Shown here: positions 23,752 to 35,065 of the stretch, piece by piece
How the letters are laid out: the number at the start of each line of letters is the position of its first letter
Position numbering within the stretch: position 1 is the first letter of the stretch
NCBI GenBank assembly: GCA_036346255.1
Contig: CM070620.1
Location: forward strand, 32,051,609-32,115,608
DNA length: 64,000 nt
Reading direction: 5' to 3'
Source: Ampelocalamus luodianensis
Taxonomy: Eukaryota > Streptophyta > Magnoliopsida > Poales > Poaceae
Translations under genes and position numbers: made by a program
Notes under the pieces: generated by a model
What the model saw: only the letters and a program-made list of their open reading frames with translations
Told to the model about the DNA's origin: nothing
Database searches by the model: none

Positions 23752-24614
23752 GCGGAAGGAGTAAGGAAGAGAGCGACAACTCCACGGTGGTCAAGCTGCC
23801 ATGGACACAGAGGAGATGGGAGCAGGTAGAAGGAGGACTTTGGGGCGAAAGGTACTTGCGCGCGCATTAACTCAGGGCTTGGAGCCGTTGGCGATGATGC
23901 AGGGCGACAAAGCCAGCTCTCCCATGCCCTATGCTGCGGCGCCGCGCAGTGCGGGGAGAAGAAGATGACCAGGAGGCGGGCCCACATGTAAGTGATCGTA
24001 ACCAAGGTGGCTCGGGTCTAAACTCACAAATGGCTTGAGCCAAACCAATGGACTTGGGTCAAAGCTTTTGACCACCGGATTGAAATGGACACTCGGATCA
24101 AATTTGATCTCGGGCGGTCGAGCGCTCCCTCCCAACGGGGATGGTCCGATCGAAATCAAGCGGTCCAAAACAAAGCGCCAAAGCGACCGAGCCCGAGTGC
24201 AGCTAGTTGATTGGGTTGTGTCAAATGGCTTGAGCCTAACTCGAGCCCAACCCGAGCCCAACAAATAATAGTAAGCGACCTAGGGTTTGAAATTGAAGCG
24301 ATAACTTGGAAGATTATTTAGAGATAGCAAATTAACTCAAAAATTCTAAAATTTTTGAGAGCTTCTGATTCTAGGATTGACCTTGTGTAAAATTTTGAGG
24401 TTTTTATGCACAACATTTTCTCGATCACAAGATTTGACAAGGATTGAAAAAGGAGGGTCATGACTTTAGTCAATTGGAAGATTGAAGTTTCTGATTTTCC
24501 ACAATTCTTTTACAAGAATTACAGAAAAGTTCAAAACAACAAGATGCAAGAAAAGTTTTAATTTCTACATATTTTTTTACATTTGAAACACAAGCCAAGA
24601 TTTGGAATGTTACA

Positions 24615-25334
24615 AAAAACATTATGCAACATTATTTTCAACGGGATGCAACATTATTTTCAATGGGATACAACATTATTTTCAACGGGCCGGAACATCA
24701 ACATTAGAACCAGAAAAACATAAGATGAAGATCAAAAATGAAGAATGTCAGCTTCCTCTGGACGGGAGGAGCTCCACGCCGCGAGAGGCAAGCCAAGGCC
24801 TTGGCTGAAACGCGCGCAAGCTGGCGAGCCGAAAGCGAGGATCTTTGGGACGAGCTAAGGCAGCTGGAGGTTGGGCCGGCCGGGCGCGGAGGGGCCGAGC
24901 CAAGAGGCGCACGGTGTGAGGAGCAAGGCGAGTGCGGGCTAGGAGCATGGGCGGCGCGAGCTGAGGGGCGCGTATTAGGCTGGCAGACGGCCCGGGCATG
25001 TCGGCCCGAGCCAGGAGCGCCGCCATGGGGGGGCCACTATGGCGTGCAGTTGGGAGAAGGAGAACAGGAGAGGAAAGCATTAGGGAGAAGGGGAACATGG
25101 GAAAGCAAGGATAAGAAATGAGTGGGGAGAGTAGTCGGTGGTGAGTGGATAGGAGTGAGTGGTTGGAGGTGGGTGTGGGCTGAAGAGATAGGGTGAACAC
25201 ATGGAGGAGGTAGCGTCCGATTTTTTGTTGCAAGAACGGACGACTGTAAAGTATCATTGCCCTTCTAATTAAGTATGCCACAGCAAGATCGATCCATTTT
25301 TAATTGGGTATATGTCACAGCGAGATCGATCCTT
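24615..25334. other. GC-rich unassigned segment, copy B
   Basis: Duplicate of 13562-14244. GC-rich ORFs on both strands (24738-25121 forward, 24748-25281 reverse) do not keep the same reading frames as in copy A, so they are not supported as genes. Confidence 0.5.
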
Positions 25335-26698
25335 TACTATTTTGAGTGGATGTCTAGGTTAAAAGTTAATTATCACAAGAGTGAGGTTTTTGTGGTGGGT
25401 GTCAGAGAGAAGAGGTGTCGAGAATCTCAATATGCTCAATTATAAGCTTGGGATCTATCCCTTACATATTTAGGGATTGACGGTGGGGAAAGAGGGGATA
25501 GGGGTCTTGTAATAGAATCATCAACAAACTGGAGAGCGATTGGACAACCTGGAAGAACAATTTACTTTCTTCGGGAGGAGGTTGATCTTGGTTAATAGTT
25601 GTCTTAGTAGTCAACCTATTTACACTATAGGGTTTCTGAATTTGAATAAGGAAGTGCATAGAAAGATGGGCTCTATTAGATCTAGATATTTTTGGAGGAG
25701 GGTGAGTGATAAGTTCAGATATCATATGATAAATTGGAAAGTTGTTTGTAGACCTAAAGATTTTGATGGCTTAAGGGTGTTAGATTCAAGACTTATGAAT
25801 GATTGCCTTCTTTGTAAGTGGTTTTGGAGGTTAAGTATAGCTAAAGATAAATTGTGGTATAGGATTTTGAAAGCTAAATACTTTCCTAATGAGGATTTTA
25901 GAGATGCTCTACCTATGAAAGGCTTCCAATTTTGGAGAACCCTTTCTAAGGTTAAAAACCTCTTCAAAAGGGGTGCATGTTTCTTATCAGGTTGGGAATA
26001 GGGAGACAATTTTCTTTTGGAAGGATGTCTGATTAGACAAATGTCCTCTTTATATTAGGTTTGCTGGTCTGTTTGATATCTGTCTTGATCCTGATGCAAA
26101 AATTGTTGATTACCTGAAGGAAGGGGTGTGGCATATTAGATTTAATAGAGATTTTGGTAAGGAGGAAGTGGCTTTGTGGAGTCATCTGAAAGGAGTGCTA
26201 CAAGAGGTTGACCTTTCTTCTGAACAAGATAGAATGATTTGGTGTTTAGAAAAATTAGGGCATTTCTTTGTAAGTCTCTTTACAAGAATGTAGCTTTTGG
26301 GGGTGTCACCGACAGAGAATGCTTGATCTTTGGGCTATGAGCTTCCTCACGAAAATTAAAATTTTCCTTTGCAAACTCATTTGAAAAGGTTACACACTTT
26401 GGATCAATTGATTTTGAGGAATTGGAAAGGTGATAACAAATGTTGGCTTTGTGGAGGGCTAGAGGATACGAATCATGTTTTCTTTAATCGTATTTTGACT
26501 AGTCTTTGACTTCTTTTTGTATCAGGTGTTCTTAGACCTTTCAACCTCTTTTTGTTCTTAGTTTTACATTATTATGGTTTTGTTGTCTTCCTTTTGGTGT
26601 ACAATGGTATTTGTAATCCGAGCTTTATTTTACGTAATCTAACTTTGTAATCTGTTATGAGCTTTCTATAAAAGCTGAGCTTAGCCTTCTTTCAAAAA
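25335..26698 (+). pseudogene. L1-type LINE ORF2 fragment, copy B, with 3' end
   Basis: Duplicate of the LINE at 14245. The stretch 25540-26001 is open and shows the region after the RT active site well: RRLILVNSCLSSQPIYTIGF, KMGSIRSRYFWRRVSDKFRY, then MNDCLLCKWFWRLS and LWYRILKAKYFP. The zf-RVT domain follows, broken, near 26330-26490. It then jumps to a T-rich 3' untranslated region ending 'cttctttcaaaaag' near 26698, compatible with a LINE 3' terminus. The last part of the protein present in copy A (15430-15780) is deleted here. Stops and indels make it inactive. Confidence 0.83.
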
Positions 26699-26839
26699 GA
26701 AACCCACTCTAAACACGAGGCACTCTCTCAAATGCCATTACAGAAATATATACCCCCATTTTGCAAGAATACATAGCTTGCATTCCAAACCATATTTTTG
26801 TGTGGACCAAACTACCCCTCTAAGCCACGTGTTATCATG
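26699..26839. other. Short intergenic stretch
   Basis: Sequence between the LINE end and a hAT MITE. Nothing recognised. Confidence 0.4.
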
Positions 26840-26847
26840 CATGTGCG

Positions 26848-27105
26848 CAGTGGTGGAGCCTGAAAATAAACGTAGGTTGGGTCGGACAAATACAACTACT
26901 TTTTCGTAGTGAACACTAAACTAAAAATTTTATTGTAGATACTCGGACATATGCTTCGAGTACTAAACACATGCATCTTTGACAACGGTATAGTTCATTT
27001 AGCATCAGAGATGAAGAGAAGAGTAAGAAGTTTTTTTGACGGCCCCTGCCGGTGGCGGTGGCTTTTTTTTTTACGGCCCCCGCCGGTCCCCTGCCTCCGC
27101 CACTG
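26848..27105. mobile_element. hAT-type MITE, 258 bp
   Basis: Ends are inverted repeats CAGTGGTGGAGCC and (reverse-complemented right end) CAGTGGCGGAGGC. The flanks are an 8 bp near-perfect direct repeat, CATGTGCG (26840-26847) and CATGCGCG (27106-27113), the target-site length of hAT elements. It has no coding capacity. A 'ccggtggcggtggc' stretch and a T8 tract sit near its right end. Confidence 0.78.
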
Positions 27106-27113
27106 CATGCGCG

Positions 27114-27498
27114 CGAGACGAAAAAGAAGAAGATAAATACTCTGGTGTCGCATTTGGCGCGAAAGACAAGGGGAGGGGAAAGAAAAAGGAGAAAGGCGAA
27201 CTAGCTATTCAGACCTGTCGACGTCCATGTATCGACCGCACGCACGCACGCACGGACGGCAACACCACCCTGCCGGGCCGGTCAGGAAAGGCCGAAAGGG
27301 CGCCCGTTGTTGCTGACTCTCGCGCCGACGGTTTGACCTACTGCATGCATGGTACGAACACTAGCATTTCTTTGGTTCCCAATCTGCGTGAGAAACCGAA
27401 GCCTCTAGCTTGTTCAATTCCAACGTTTTAATTCTCCCAGCCTTGGCTTTGCTTGGTTGGCCTTTAGCTAGCTTGCTGCTACGTACATTAGTAAGCAG
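27114..27498. other. Intergenic sequence, GC-moderate
   Basis: Contains a short 'cgcacgcacgcacgcac' simple repeat near 27238 and a purine-rich run near 27170. The forward ORF 27036-27431 crosses the MITE boundary and has no recognisable domain. I see no gene. Confidence 0.4.
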
Positions 27499-27500
27499 TA

Positions 27501-27760
27501 CTTCTTCGTCCGTTTCTTTTTTACTTGTCGCTTTGGATAGTGACGAGGTTCTCGTTACATGACTTTGACCATTAATTTTTTTTAACTATATGTTACCAAT
27601 TTTTTTAAAAAATAATGATGTCGAAATACTTTCTATGACAAATTCACTCATATAATTTTATTGTGACAAATCTAAATATTTTTCTACGAATTAATTGTCA
27701 AAATTTTAAAATATTCACTACATGTGTTATAAAACGCCATCTATTTTAGAACGGAGCTAG
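27501..27760. mobile_element. Stowaway-like MITE, 260 bp
   Basis: Bounded by TA dinucleotides (27499-27500 and 27761-27762), with ends related to the Stowaway consensus: 'cttcttcgtccgtttc' on the left and, reverse-complemented, 'ctagctccgttctaaaat' on the right. AT-rich inside and noncoding. The ends are diverged, so it is old. Confidence 0.65.
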
Positions 27761-27762
27761 TA

Positions 27763-28479
27763 CTGATACATCTTATTTGCAATTGCGATTAGACCGACAA
27801 GAAAACAAAAAAGCGGCTGCATGCGTATCGTCACATGCATTTGTATATCTATTATACATATCATACTCTTTTCACGTGCTTAATTATATATTTTTGCACG
27901 TGTCAACATATAATAGTTTATGGCTTTATTAAGCTCGCTAATTGCGTGCAATTAAAGTACTTAACGATCGCGGCCGAAATGATAAATATCGAATTCATAT
28001 TGTGCTTGCTAGCCAAGCTCGCTAATTGCTCCTTCCAACCTCATCGATCGATAGGCAAAAAGAACCGAAAGTGCTTTTTTTTGGAATTGGTACGTACGCG
28101 CGTACCCTTCATTATCTGGTCTCTCGTTAAATCAATAATTAAGCAAACAATGCAGTCACCCAGAAGAGTAGTGCTTTAGTTAACCGCCAAAATGAAATTG
28201 AATTATTACATGTTAATTACTGCGTTTGCAGAGAGAACGAAAGAGACGTGTGTGTCCATACGAAACTTATTATGCGGACGCCCCAGGAGCAAACCGATCA
28301 GCGTCAGATGCAATCTAGGCCATCAATTATCTTTTGTCGTTCCCGAAAGAAACAATTATCTTTTGTCGTGTATAGCACCGTTTACTGAGCGAGAGGCCAA
28401 ATGAGATGGCCTCATCACATCCGTAGAATATGAACAAGTACTTTGCCAACCGGCCGGTCATTTTGGAAATGTTTCTTGC
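27763..28479. other. Likely unique intergenic sequence
   Basis: About 700 bases with no match elsewhere in the window. ORFs at 27835-28179 and 28192-28404 show no recognisable domain. Taken as old intergenic DNA next to the nested insertions. Confidence 0.4.
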
Positions 28480-28863
28480 AGGTTGTTAGAATCGTGATTC
28501 GAATTAAATTAGAGACAGTCTAGTAGGATCATATTTTAGGATCGAATCGTAGAATCTAATATTCGCCTAATTCTACCAAAAATACTTTTTTCAATGCGTC
28601 ATGTATTCAAGAGTGATATGAGTGTTTATTTGGTCATTTGACATCTAATTTGATTAATAAATGTCTAAATCGTAGTTTAGATTCCACATCATTGAACTAC
28701 ACTGAAATATTGATTTTAATAATTTTGCCATTACAGAACATTTTACATAAATAAAATAAATAAATAAATAAAATATTTTTATTCCAAACCTCCAAATCTT
28801 AATGTTTAACCTACTAATTACTTAGTACTTATCATACAACTTGAATTGAGGATGGGACACAAG
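28480..28863. mobile_element. Left arm of a split inverted-repeat element
   Basis: Begins AGGTTGTTAGAATCGTGATTC. The reverse complement of 55270-55290 begins AGGTTGTTAAAATTGTAACTC, and both arms go on with 'gtaggatcata'-type sequence, so they look like the two ends of a non-autonomous DNA transposon of about 600 bp split by the Tat retrotransposon at 28864. Flanks gtttcttgc and ggttcatgc agree at 7 of 9 positions, a possible decayed 9 bp target duplication. Confidence 0.5.
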
Positions 28864-29130
28864 CATCGATGATCAAGTCGTTGATCTTACGAAATAAATA
28901 GAAAAATGTCAAAGAGTTATTGGGAGAGAATGGGATTGCTATTTATTGATATAAAGCGGTTATCTGAGGATGCCCTTAACAAGGCGATGGACTAGCCACA
29001 GTTGGACTAGCCCTAATTACACTTGGTGTACTAATCGCTATGCTAATGCTTGAGATGAAATCCAATCATCTGTTGATCTTCCGAATTGGATTGCGGTCTA
29101 TCTCCTTGTCTTCTGCTTTATGTTCTCTCT
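28864..29130 (-). repeat. Tat 3' LTR, first part (interrupted)
   Basis: Matches 54412-54680 of the other LTR (shared 'tattgatat', 'gttatctgaggatgccctt' and 'cacttggtgtactaatcgct'). The LTR resumes at 43463 after the inserted element. LTR start assigned from alignment; the terminal dinucleotide is mutated. Confidence 0.8.
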
Positions 29131-32100
29131 TGTGAGGACCCGGTTTATTAAACATCTTGTTTAACCATCCACTTGGTCTAACGAGTACAAATCAAATAAA
29201 CCAAGCCTCGAGATATGTATACTTCCCGAGTGCAGTATACACGACCCGTTACAAAATCATGCATCAATTCCATTCATACACATAGAGCGAAGCAAAAGCA
29301 ACAAGCGAAAGACATAGATAATATAAAGAGTTAGTACAAAAGAGAGGCCAGGCCAAAAGTCACACAAATAAGTAAATACACAGTGAGCGAAAGGCCATAA
29401 GATGGCGATAAACAAAAGCCAATCGGTGTGCCTTTACCCACAAGGCAACCAACCGGACCGCCAAGCTAATGCGTCCCAAGCAGCGCATAACCACGACTCA
29501 CAAAAGTGAGGCCCTTGGGGCTCACCTTCTTCCTCTGCAACAATTAATATTAAGCCAGCGGATGAGTACAAAACTTGTTTTTGTACTGCAAAACTGACGT
29601 GTGAGATAACAGAACTATAATTAACTACATGCAAGCTTTATTTAAGTGGATGAGGCTCTGGACTTATTTTGACATAAAGCAAGTTTTCATTTGCAATAAG
29701 GTAATAGATTCAAAGCAAGTTTGCAATTAACTTTTATTGTTCAAATAAAGAGAGACAATAATAACAATAGATAGATGACAACACCAACCTAGAAGTGACT
29801 AACCCATAGTCACCACAACAATAGCATGAAGTACCCCTTCATACCACCCATGTCAAGTTTAAGTTTTAAAAGGTTGTAGTCTAGTTCTTGTGGGAAATAA
29901 CCAAGCGTGTCCATAACCTGGGGCGAGGCTATTCGAATAGTTTTAACCTGCGAGAGGTGTACCAATGTACCCACACGATGAACCGCCTTTCCACCACCAC
30001 GGTTAGCACACTTCCTTTGGTATGCAGGCATGGCTAAGTCTAACAAGGCGCTTTCCAATGGGCGATGCTAATTAAGAGCCGCAACCACGGGAGAAAGACA
30101 CATTAGGCGACCTAGCAGGCTGCTAATGCTCCTCTCAACACCACAACACACACACACAAGAACACACCCACCAACCAGCTCATAATTAACACCTCCCAAA
30201 GTACTTAGTCAAGAGAGTTCTATATCCCCTCGTGTGGTTATGCGCAACAATTACTTGGATCAATGGCACAAGTAACTCGGTCCTTAGGGACTTAGGCACC
30301 ATTTCATTCACACCCAACAGATCACCCAACATACCATTGTGCCCAAGCCAAGATATAATTTTTGTTTTCAGTTTTGATTTGCAAAATGGTAAAACACAAG
30401 GTTGGACATAATGGAATAATAATAGCATTTGTGTGATCAAGATCACCGACTAAGTCGATGATAGCCCAATACTACGATACTAGGCATTGCTAAGCAATAA
30501 GTATTAAGTAATCTACTAAGTGACAAGAGCTCATCCAACGAACTCTAATCACGAGCAAATAACCTAGGCTCGGGTAGTAGAGGATAATCATTTACCTACA
30601 GTTATGCAACTAGAGGTCTAACTAATCAATTTAACAACAAAATAGCAATGCATACATAGAAGTTAAACAAAATATTAGACTTTAAAAGTAATGGGATCAA
30701 ATGGAAATGATCAAACTGCTTGCCTTCTTCTTTTGCTCAAATTGTTGCGGAGGTCGTTCTCGGGTTCTGCAAATACAGAATCCTAAGCAAAAGCGAAAAC
30801 AACCAATAAGGCAGAGCAACACTTAAACAAAAGAGCAAGCAAAAATTATCCAATTGCGACAAAATTTATACACAAGGCAAAATAGGAATATACCTAGGCA
30901 TAGGAGCTGGAAAAACCTAATTTGGATTTGTGGTGCAAAAGTATTCTCTAAAAACCTATTTTCGTATAATTAGCACTGTAGCAAAATATTTTCTAGAAAG
31001 ATTTTGAAGCTGAAATTTTATGGTAGCTACTTACTGGTATAGTGGTAACCCATATAAAATTTCAGGTCATTTGGAGTTATATTGAAAGAGTTATGATTTT
31101 CTAAGTTATAAATCTAAGACATGATTAATTCGATATTAAAGACTCTGCAAAACATATACTAAGCTAAAGTACTTTATGAGATGCACTTATAGAACTTTAG
31201 TTTGTTAAATTTAGACTCTGAGAGAAAAGATATGCAATTTTGAAGTTTAAAACAATTAATATGTGCAAATAAAAGCTCTCGGGAACTAAATCAGAAAAAC
31301 CACAGCCCAGGGAGGTCGTGGGCGTTGATCAAGGATCGCGCGGCTCACGAGCTCTGATGCTAAAACTGCACAAGCACACAGGCGCAAAGACCTCGCGCGC
31401 GCTAGGAGAGGTCTTAGCGTTGATCTTTGAATCCAACGGCCCCGACCACCGGATGCCGGCACTGCGAAGGAGCTCCTCGCGCTGGGAGTCGTGGCCATCG
31501 GATCTGGATCTGCGGCCCGAGCTCCACGAGGAGGTCCTCGGCTATCTAACTAAGGGGAGTGCGGGCGGTTAAGATTTCCGAGGGAGGTCTTAACGGTCTA
31601 GATCTTATCGGAGGAGAGGACCTAAGCGGTGAGCTTAACGGCGAGAGATCTTGGCGGCTAGGATCTCACCGAGAGGTCCTAAGCGGTCACGATCTCAGGG
31701 GAGGTCCTAAGCGGGTTTTTAGCAGAGAGAGTGCGGGCGGTTAAGATCTCACCGAGAGGTCCTAAGCGGTCTAGATCTAGCGGGGAGGTCCTAAGGCTCC
31801 TTTACAAGGACAGTGGTCTTTTACAGAGGACCTCGGTGGGGTAGTTTTGAAGGTTTTCTTTACAAAAGGCGGGGTGGTCTTTTGCAATGAGGACCTCGAG
31901 AGGTGGTTCAAGAGGGTGGTTTTGACAAAAGCGACACAGGTGACCTTTTGCCTGAGAGGACCTCAAGGAGGTCTTTTGCAAAGAGGACCCCAAGGCGGAG
32001 GTGATCTTAGTGGTGGGTTTTACCTATGGAGGTCTTTAACGGCCGGATTTCAAATGGTGGGAGGTCTGGCGGCTAAGGACTTAGACTAGGAGATCTAACG

Positions 32101-33762
32101 GTCGGATCAACAATGAAGAGGTCATTAAGGGCTAGGATTAGATCGATGAGGTCTTGGGAGCTAGAGTTTTGCCGACAAGATCCCACGGTGCGAATCTAAC
32201 ACGGGGAGGTCTGGAGGTCACAATGACCCCAAGGAGGTCGGTGACTAGACAAAAATCGACAACGAACCGGACACGGCTTTGGTCACCGGCTCGTCGCGGC
32301 GACCACGACCCTGGCGGCAGCGGTCAGCGGGGCAAAATGTTCGCAATACTATTGCGAACATTTTGAAACACAAATGTCGCGGACCACGACCCATCTGCGG
32401 CCCGGCGCGACGAGGCGGAGATCAAAATGCGGGAAAAGTGAAAACAGAAAGACTTGCGCGACCTAAACTATCAAGCGCTTAAGCTACGGGAGGTCATTGT
32501 GAACTCACAGGCCCAAAGGAGGTCAAGGGAGGTCGAGGAGTTCGGCGGCGGCGGCCATGCCGGGCCGAGGAAGATAACAGCGGGGCAAGCAATCACGAGC
32601 AATAGAGGACCAAAGAGTGGTGCGGTTAGCTCTGAAGGACTCACAGAAAGTCCAGAGCGATGGGTGGAGGAGGGCAACCTTAGGAGAGGAGGGCGAAGGC
32701 GGCGGTTTCGGCGAAGCAGGACCGCGCCTTGATTATTGCGCCACGCAAGCACAAGCCAAACCAAGTTAGGGAGCAGACCGGGAGGTCGAAAGGAACGTTG
32801 CGATGCTAGAAAAGGGGCGAGGGACCTGGAGCACCGTCGGCGATGAGGAGCTCTGCGGCCAACAATGGCGGAAGGTGATTTGAGTGATTGAGCTCAAGCA
32901 AGCGAGGTGGGTGTAAAGCGGGGCTGCGGAAGGGTGAAAGGAGGACAACGAAGGAGAGGGGGTGTTAAGTAGAAGAGGAGCTCGGTCCACAGCGGCTCTC
33001 GCACGGGAGGTCGGCTATGGTCATGGGAGCTAGCGGCGGGAGCGGTAGAAGGAGACTTACGTGGCAAGCCACGAGCACAATAAATGCATGCGGTGAGGAG
33101 CGGTTGGGGAGGTGACTGGCGCTACTCTCGCGACTTCACGCCCGCCTGATCGCCGTGGGCGGCGGAGGAAGAAGATGACCAGCGGCGACATCGGGCCCGG
33201 GTCGTGGGCGCAGGCGGCTCAGTCGGCGCTGCAAATTGGTTCGGCGAGTCAATTGACTCGAGCGAGCGACCGTGCAGGAATAGTGCAAACCCATTAGGGT
33301 TTCGATTTTCAAAGCTGAAACTTTGCAGGTTTAATTGGGATAGCAAAACAACTCCGAAATTTCTGAAATTTTAACTGGAGCTTGCTAACTTTAGAATTAA
33401 CCTCCCATAAAATTTTCAGAGATTTTGGTGTGCTAGAGTTTCCTCAAGAAATTCGAGCGTTATCTCGAGGGTTTGACGAGGTTTGACTTGCCTCTAAACT
33501 GTTTCAAATCATTTCAAAAATTAGGAAATAATTCAGAGGTGCCACCAAGCAACCCTAGAACCAGGAAAAATATTTCGAGCATTATCACAAGATTGGACAA
33601 GATGATCTTTGCCTTGAGAGAGTGCAGGTTTGATTTTGCATTTCCCAAAATTCCTTTGCAAGAATTTCAGAAAAGTTCGACAACAGAAGGGAGTAAGAAA
33701 AAGTTTTAATTTCTACCCATTTTCTTACATTTGAAACACAAGTTGAAAATGGGGATGTTACA
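29131..33762 (-). repeat. 3' LTR of the complete gypsy element
   Basis: 4632 bp, TGTAACATCCCC to GGGTCCTCACA on the reverse strand. It is nearly the same as 38819-43462, the differences being mostly small indels. It is related to copies A and B over its length but a distinct subfamily; the TATAAATAG box of A and B is replaced by a weak 'tacttaaca' near 32968. Contains the array at 31550-32230 and CTATTCGAATAG at 29929-29940. Confidence 0.92.
31550..32230 (-). repeat. Degenerate tandem repeats in the 3' LTR
   Basis: Many copies of a unit reading 'gaggtcctaagcggt' with 'agatct' or 'aagatct' between, changing rightward to 'gaggacctc' and 'ggtggtcttt' units. The same array is at 41220-41960 in the partner LTR. 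Confidence 0.8.
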
Positions 33763-33775
33763 AACCTCCTCCTTA
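33763..33775 (-). other. Polypurine tract of the complete gypsy element
   Basis: Reverse strand TAAGGAGGAGGTT directly before the LTR start TGTAACATCCCC, the correct place for plus-strand DNA priming. Confidence 0.88.
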
Positions 33776-35065
33776 CAAAAATCTCGTCCAGAGATTTGGT
33801 TCCTCGGAAAAGAAAGAGGGTAGTGCACTGCGGAGGCGATCTTCTCGCTCCCAAGTAGCCTCGCCCTCAGAATGATTCGACCACTGAACTTTAAGGAACT
33901 TGATGGTCTTGTTCCTTGTTCTCCGCTCAGCCTCCTCGAGTATGCGAACAGGGTGCTCGTGATAGGTCAAATCTCCCTGAACATCCAAGGTTTCCAATGG
34001 AGCTTCCTCTGTTGGAACACGGAGGCACTTCTTTAGGCGGGACACATGGAAAACATCATGTACCCCGCAAGTGCAGCGAGCAACTCCAACTTGTAGGCAA
34101 CGGCTCCCTTCTTCGATAACACGGTATGGACCGACATATCGAGGAGCTAACTGCCCTTGACACCAAAGCTGGTGGCCCTTGACGGAGAAACCTTGAGATA
34201 AACAAAGTCATTGGGCTCAAAGCTCAACTCACGGCGGCGGCGATCCGCATAGCTCTTCTACGGATTGAGCGTGCGCTGTCGATCTCGAATGGTGGACTTG
34301 ACCCTCGGCCTCATTAATCAGTCGGGCCAAAGAAAGGTCTTTCACGGTCTCGGACCAGTTCAACGGGTCCTACACTTCCTCTCGTATAAGGCCTCAAATG
34401 GTGCCATGCGAGGCGGCTTGGAAGCCGTTGTTATAAGAAAACTCGGCGAATGGCAAGCACTTCTCCCAATGCTTCCCATAGGAAAGAACACAAGCTCGCG
34501 ACATGTCCTCCAAAACTTGGTTGACCCTTTCGGTCGACCATCTGTTTGGGGTGATATCTTTATCTTTGAAAAAACGAGTTCCATAGCTTCTTGCAAACTA
34601 TGCGAGCGGGAAGTGAAGATGGAACCACGATCGAAATGATCGTCTTGGCACCATGCAAGCTCACTATCTGGCGATATAGAGCTCGCAAGGTGGTGTGCGA
34701 ATCTTGGTCTTGACTAGAAGAAAATCGCCACTTTCGTCAGCGGTCAATGATAACCCAAATGGCATCATTGCCCCTCGGTGATCTAGGTAGGCGGTGATAA
34801 AATCCATCGACGAATCCCACTTCCACTCGGAATCGGCAAGGGTGAAGCAATCCGCGAGTCTTGATGCTCGGCCTTGACCGCGATGACACATGTCGCGCTC
34901 GACAGCGAACCTTGCGATCTCCCTCTTCATTCGGGTCCACGAACCTCTGGCGGAGATCTGATACATCTTCGTGGCCGGGATGAATGGATAGCGAGAATCG
35001 TGGGCTTGCGAAGGATCAACTCCGCAACTCCATGTCCTTTGGAACCACGGCGTTGCGAACCTCAT
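33776..35065 (-). pseudogene. Integrase and chromodomain-like tail of the complete element
   Basis: Reverse-strand integrase, split over several frames. The core motif RDMCHRGQGRASRLADCFTL, ahead of the catalytic part, and WKWDSSMDFITA appear at about 34770-34870; VKTKIRTPPCELYIAR at 34670; MAPFEALYERKCRTR near 34370. The tail at 33773-34045 is in one frame: SRLKKCLRVPTEEAPLETLDV, EHPVRILEEAERRTRNKTIK, WSNHSEGEATWEREDRL, typical of the chromodomain-like end of this family. The 6196-7057 fragment shows the same protein in better condition. Frames change every 50-100 codons through indels of one or two bases. Confidence 0.88.

Larger units (their letters stand above)
19842..24614 (-). mobile_element. 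5' LTR (4.8 kb) of the deleted gypsy element, copy B
   Basis: Same structure and ends as copy A (TGTAACATTCC at 24614 downward to GGGGTCTCACA at 19842), 4773 bp. It is shorter than copy A because of numerous small deletions and one larger gap near its U3 end (about 24420). Its outer flank (24615 onward) matches copy A's outer flank, showing that insertion came first and duplication of the region later. It carries the repeat array (22560-23010), TATA box (23743-23751) and palindrome CTATTCGAATAG (20605-20616). Confidence 0.87.

Noticed and set aside
8562..24614. LTR copies A and B as the two LTRs of one element
   Set aside because: Both have PBS and leader on the same side and share the same outer flank, so they are duplicates of one 5' LTR.
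13657..25281. Long Pro/Ser/Ala-rich reverse ORFs in the GC-rich segments (13657-14163, 24748-25281) as genes
   Set aside because: Reading frames are not conserved between the two duplicated copies; they reflect GC-rich composition.
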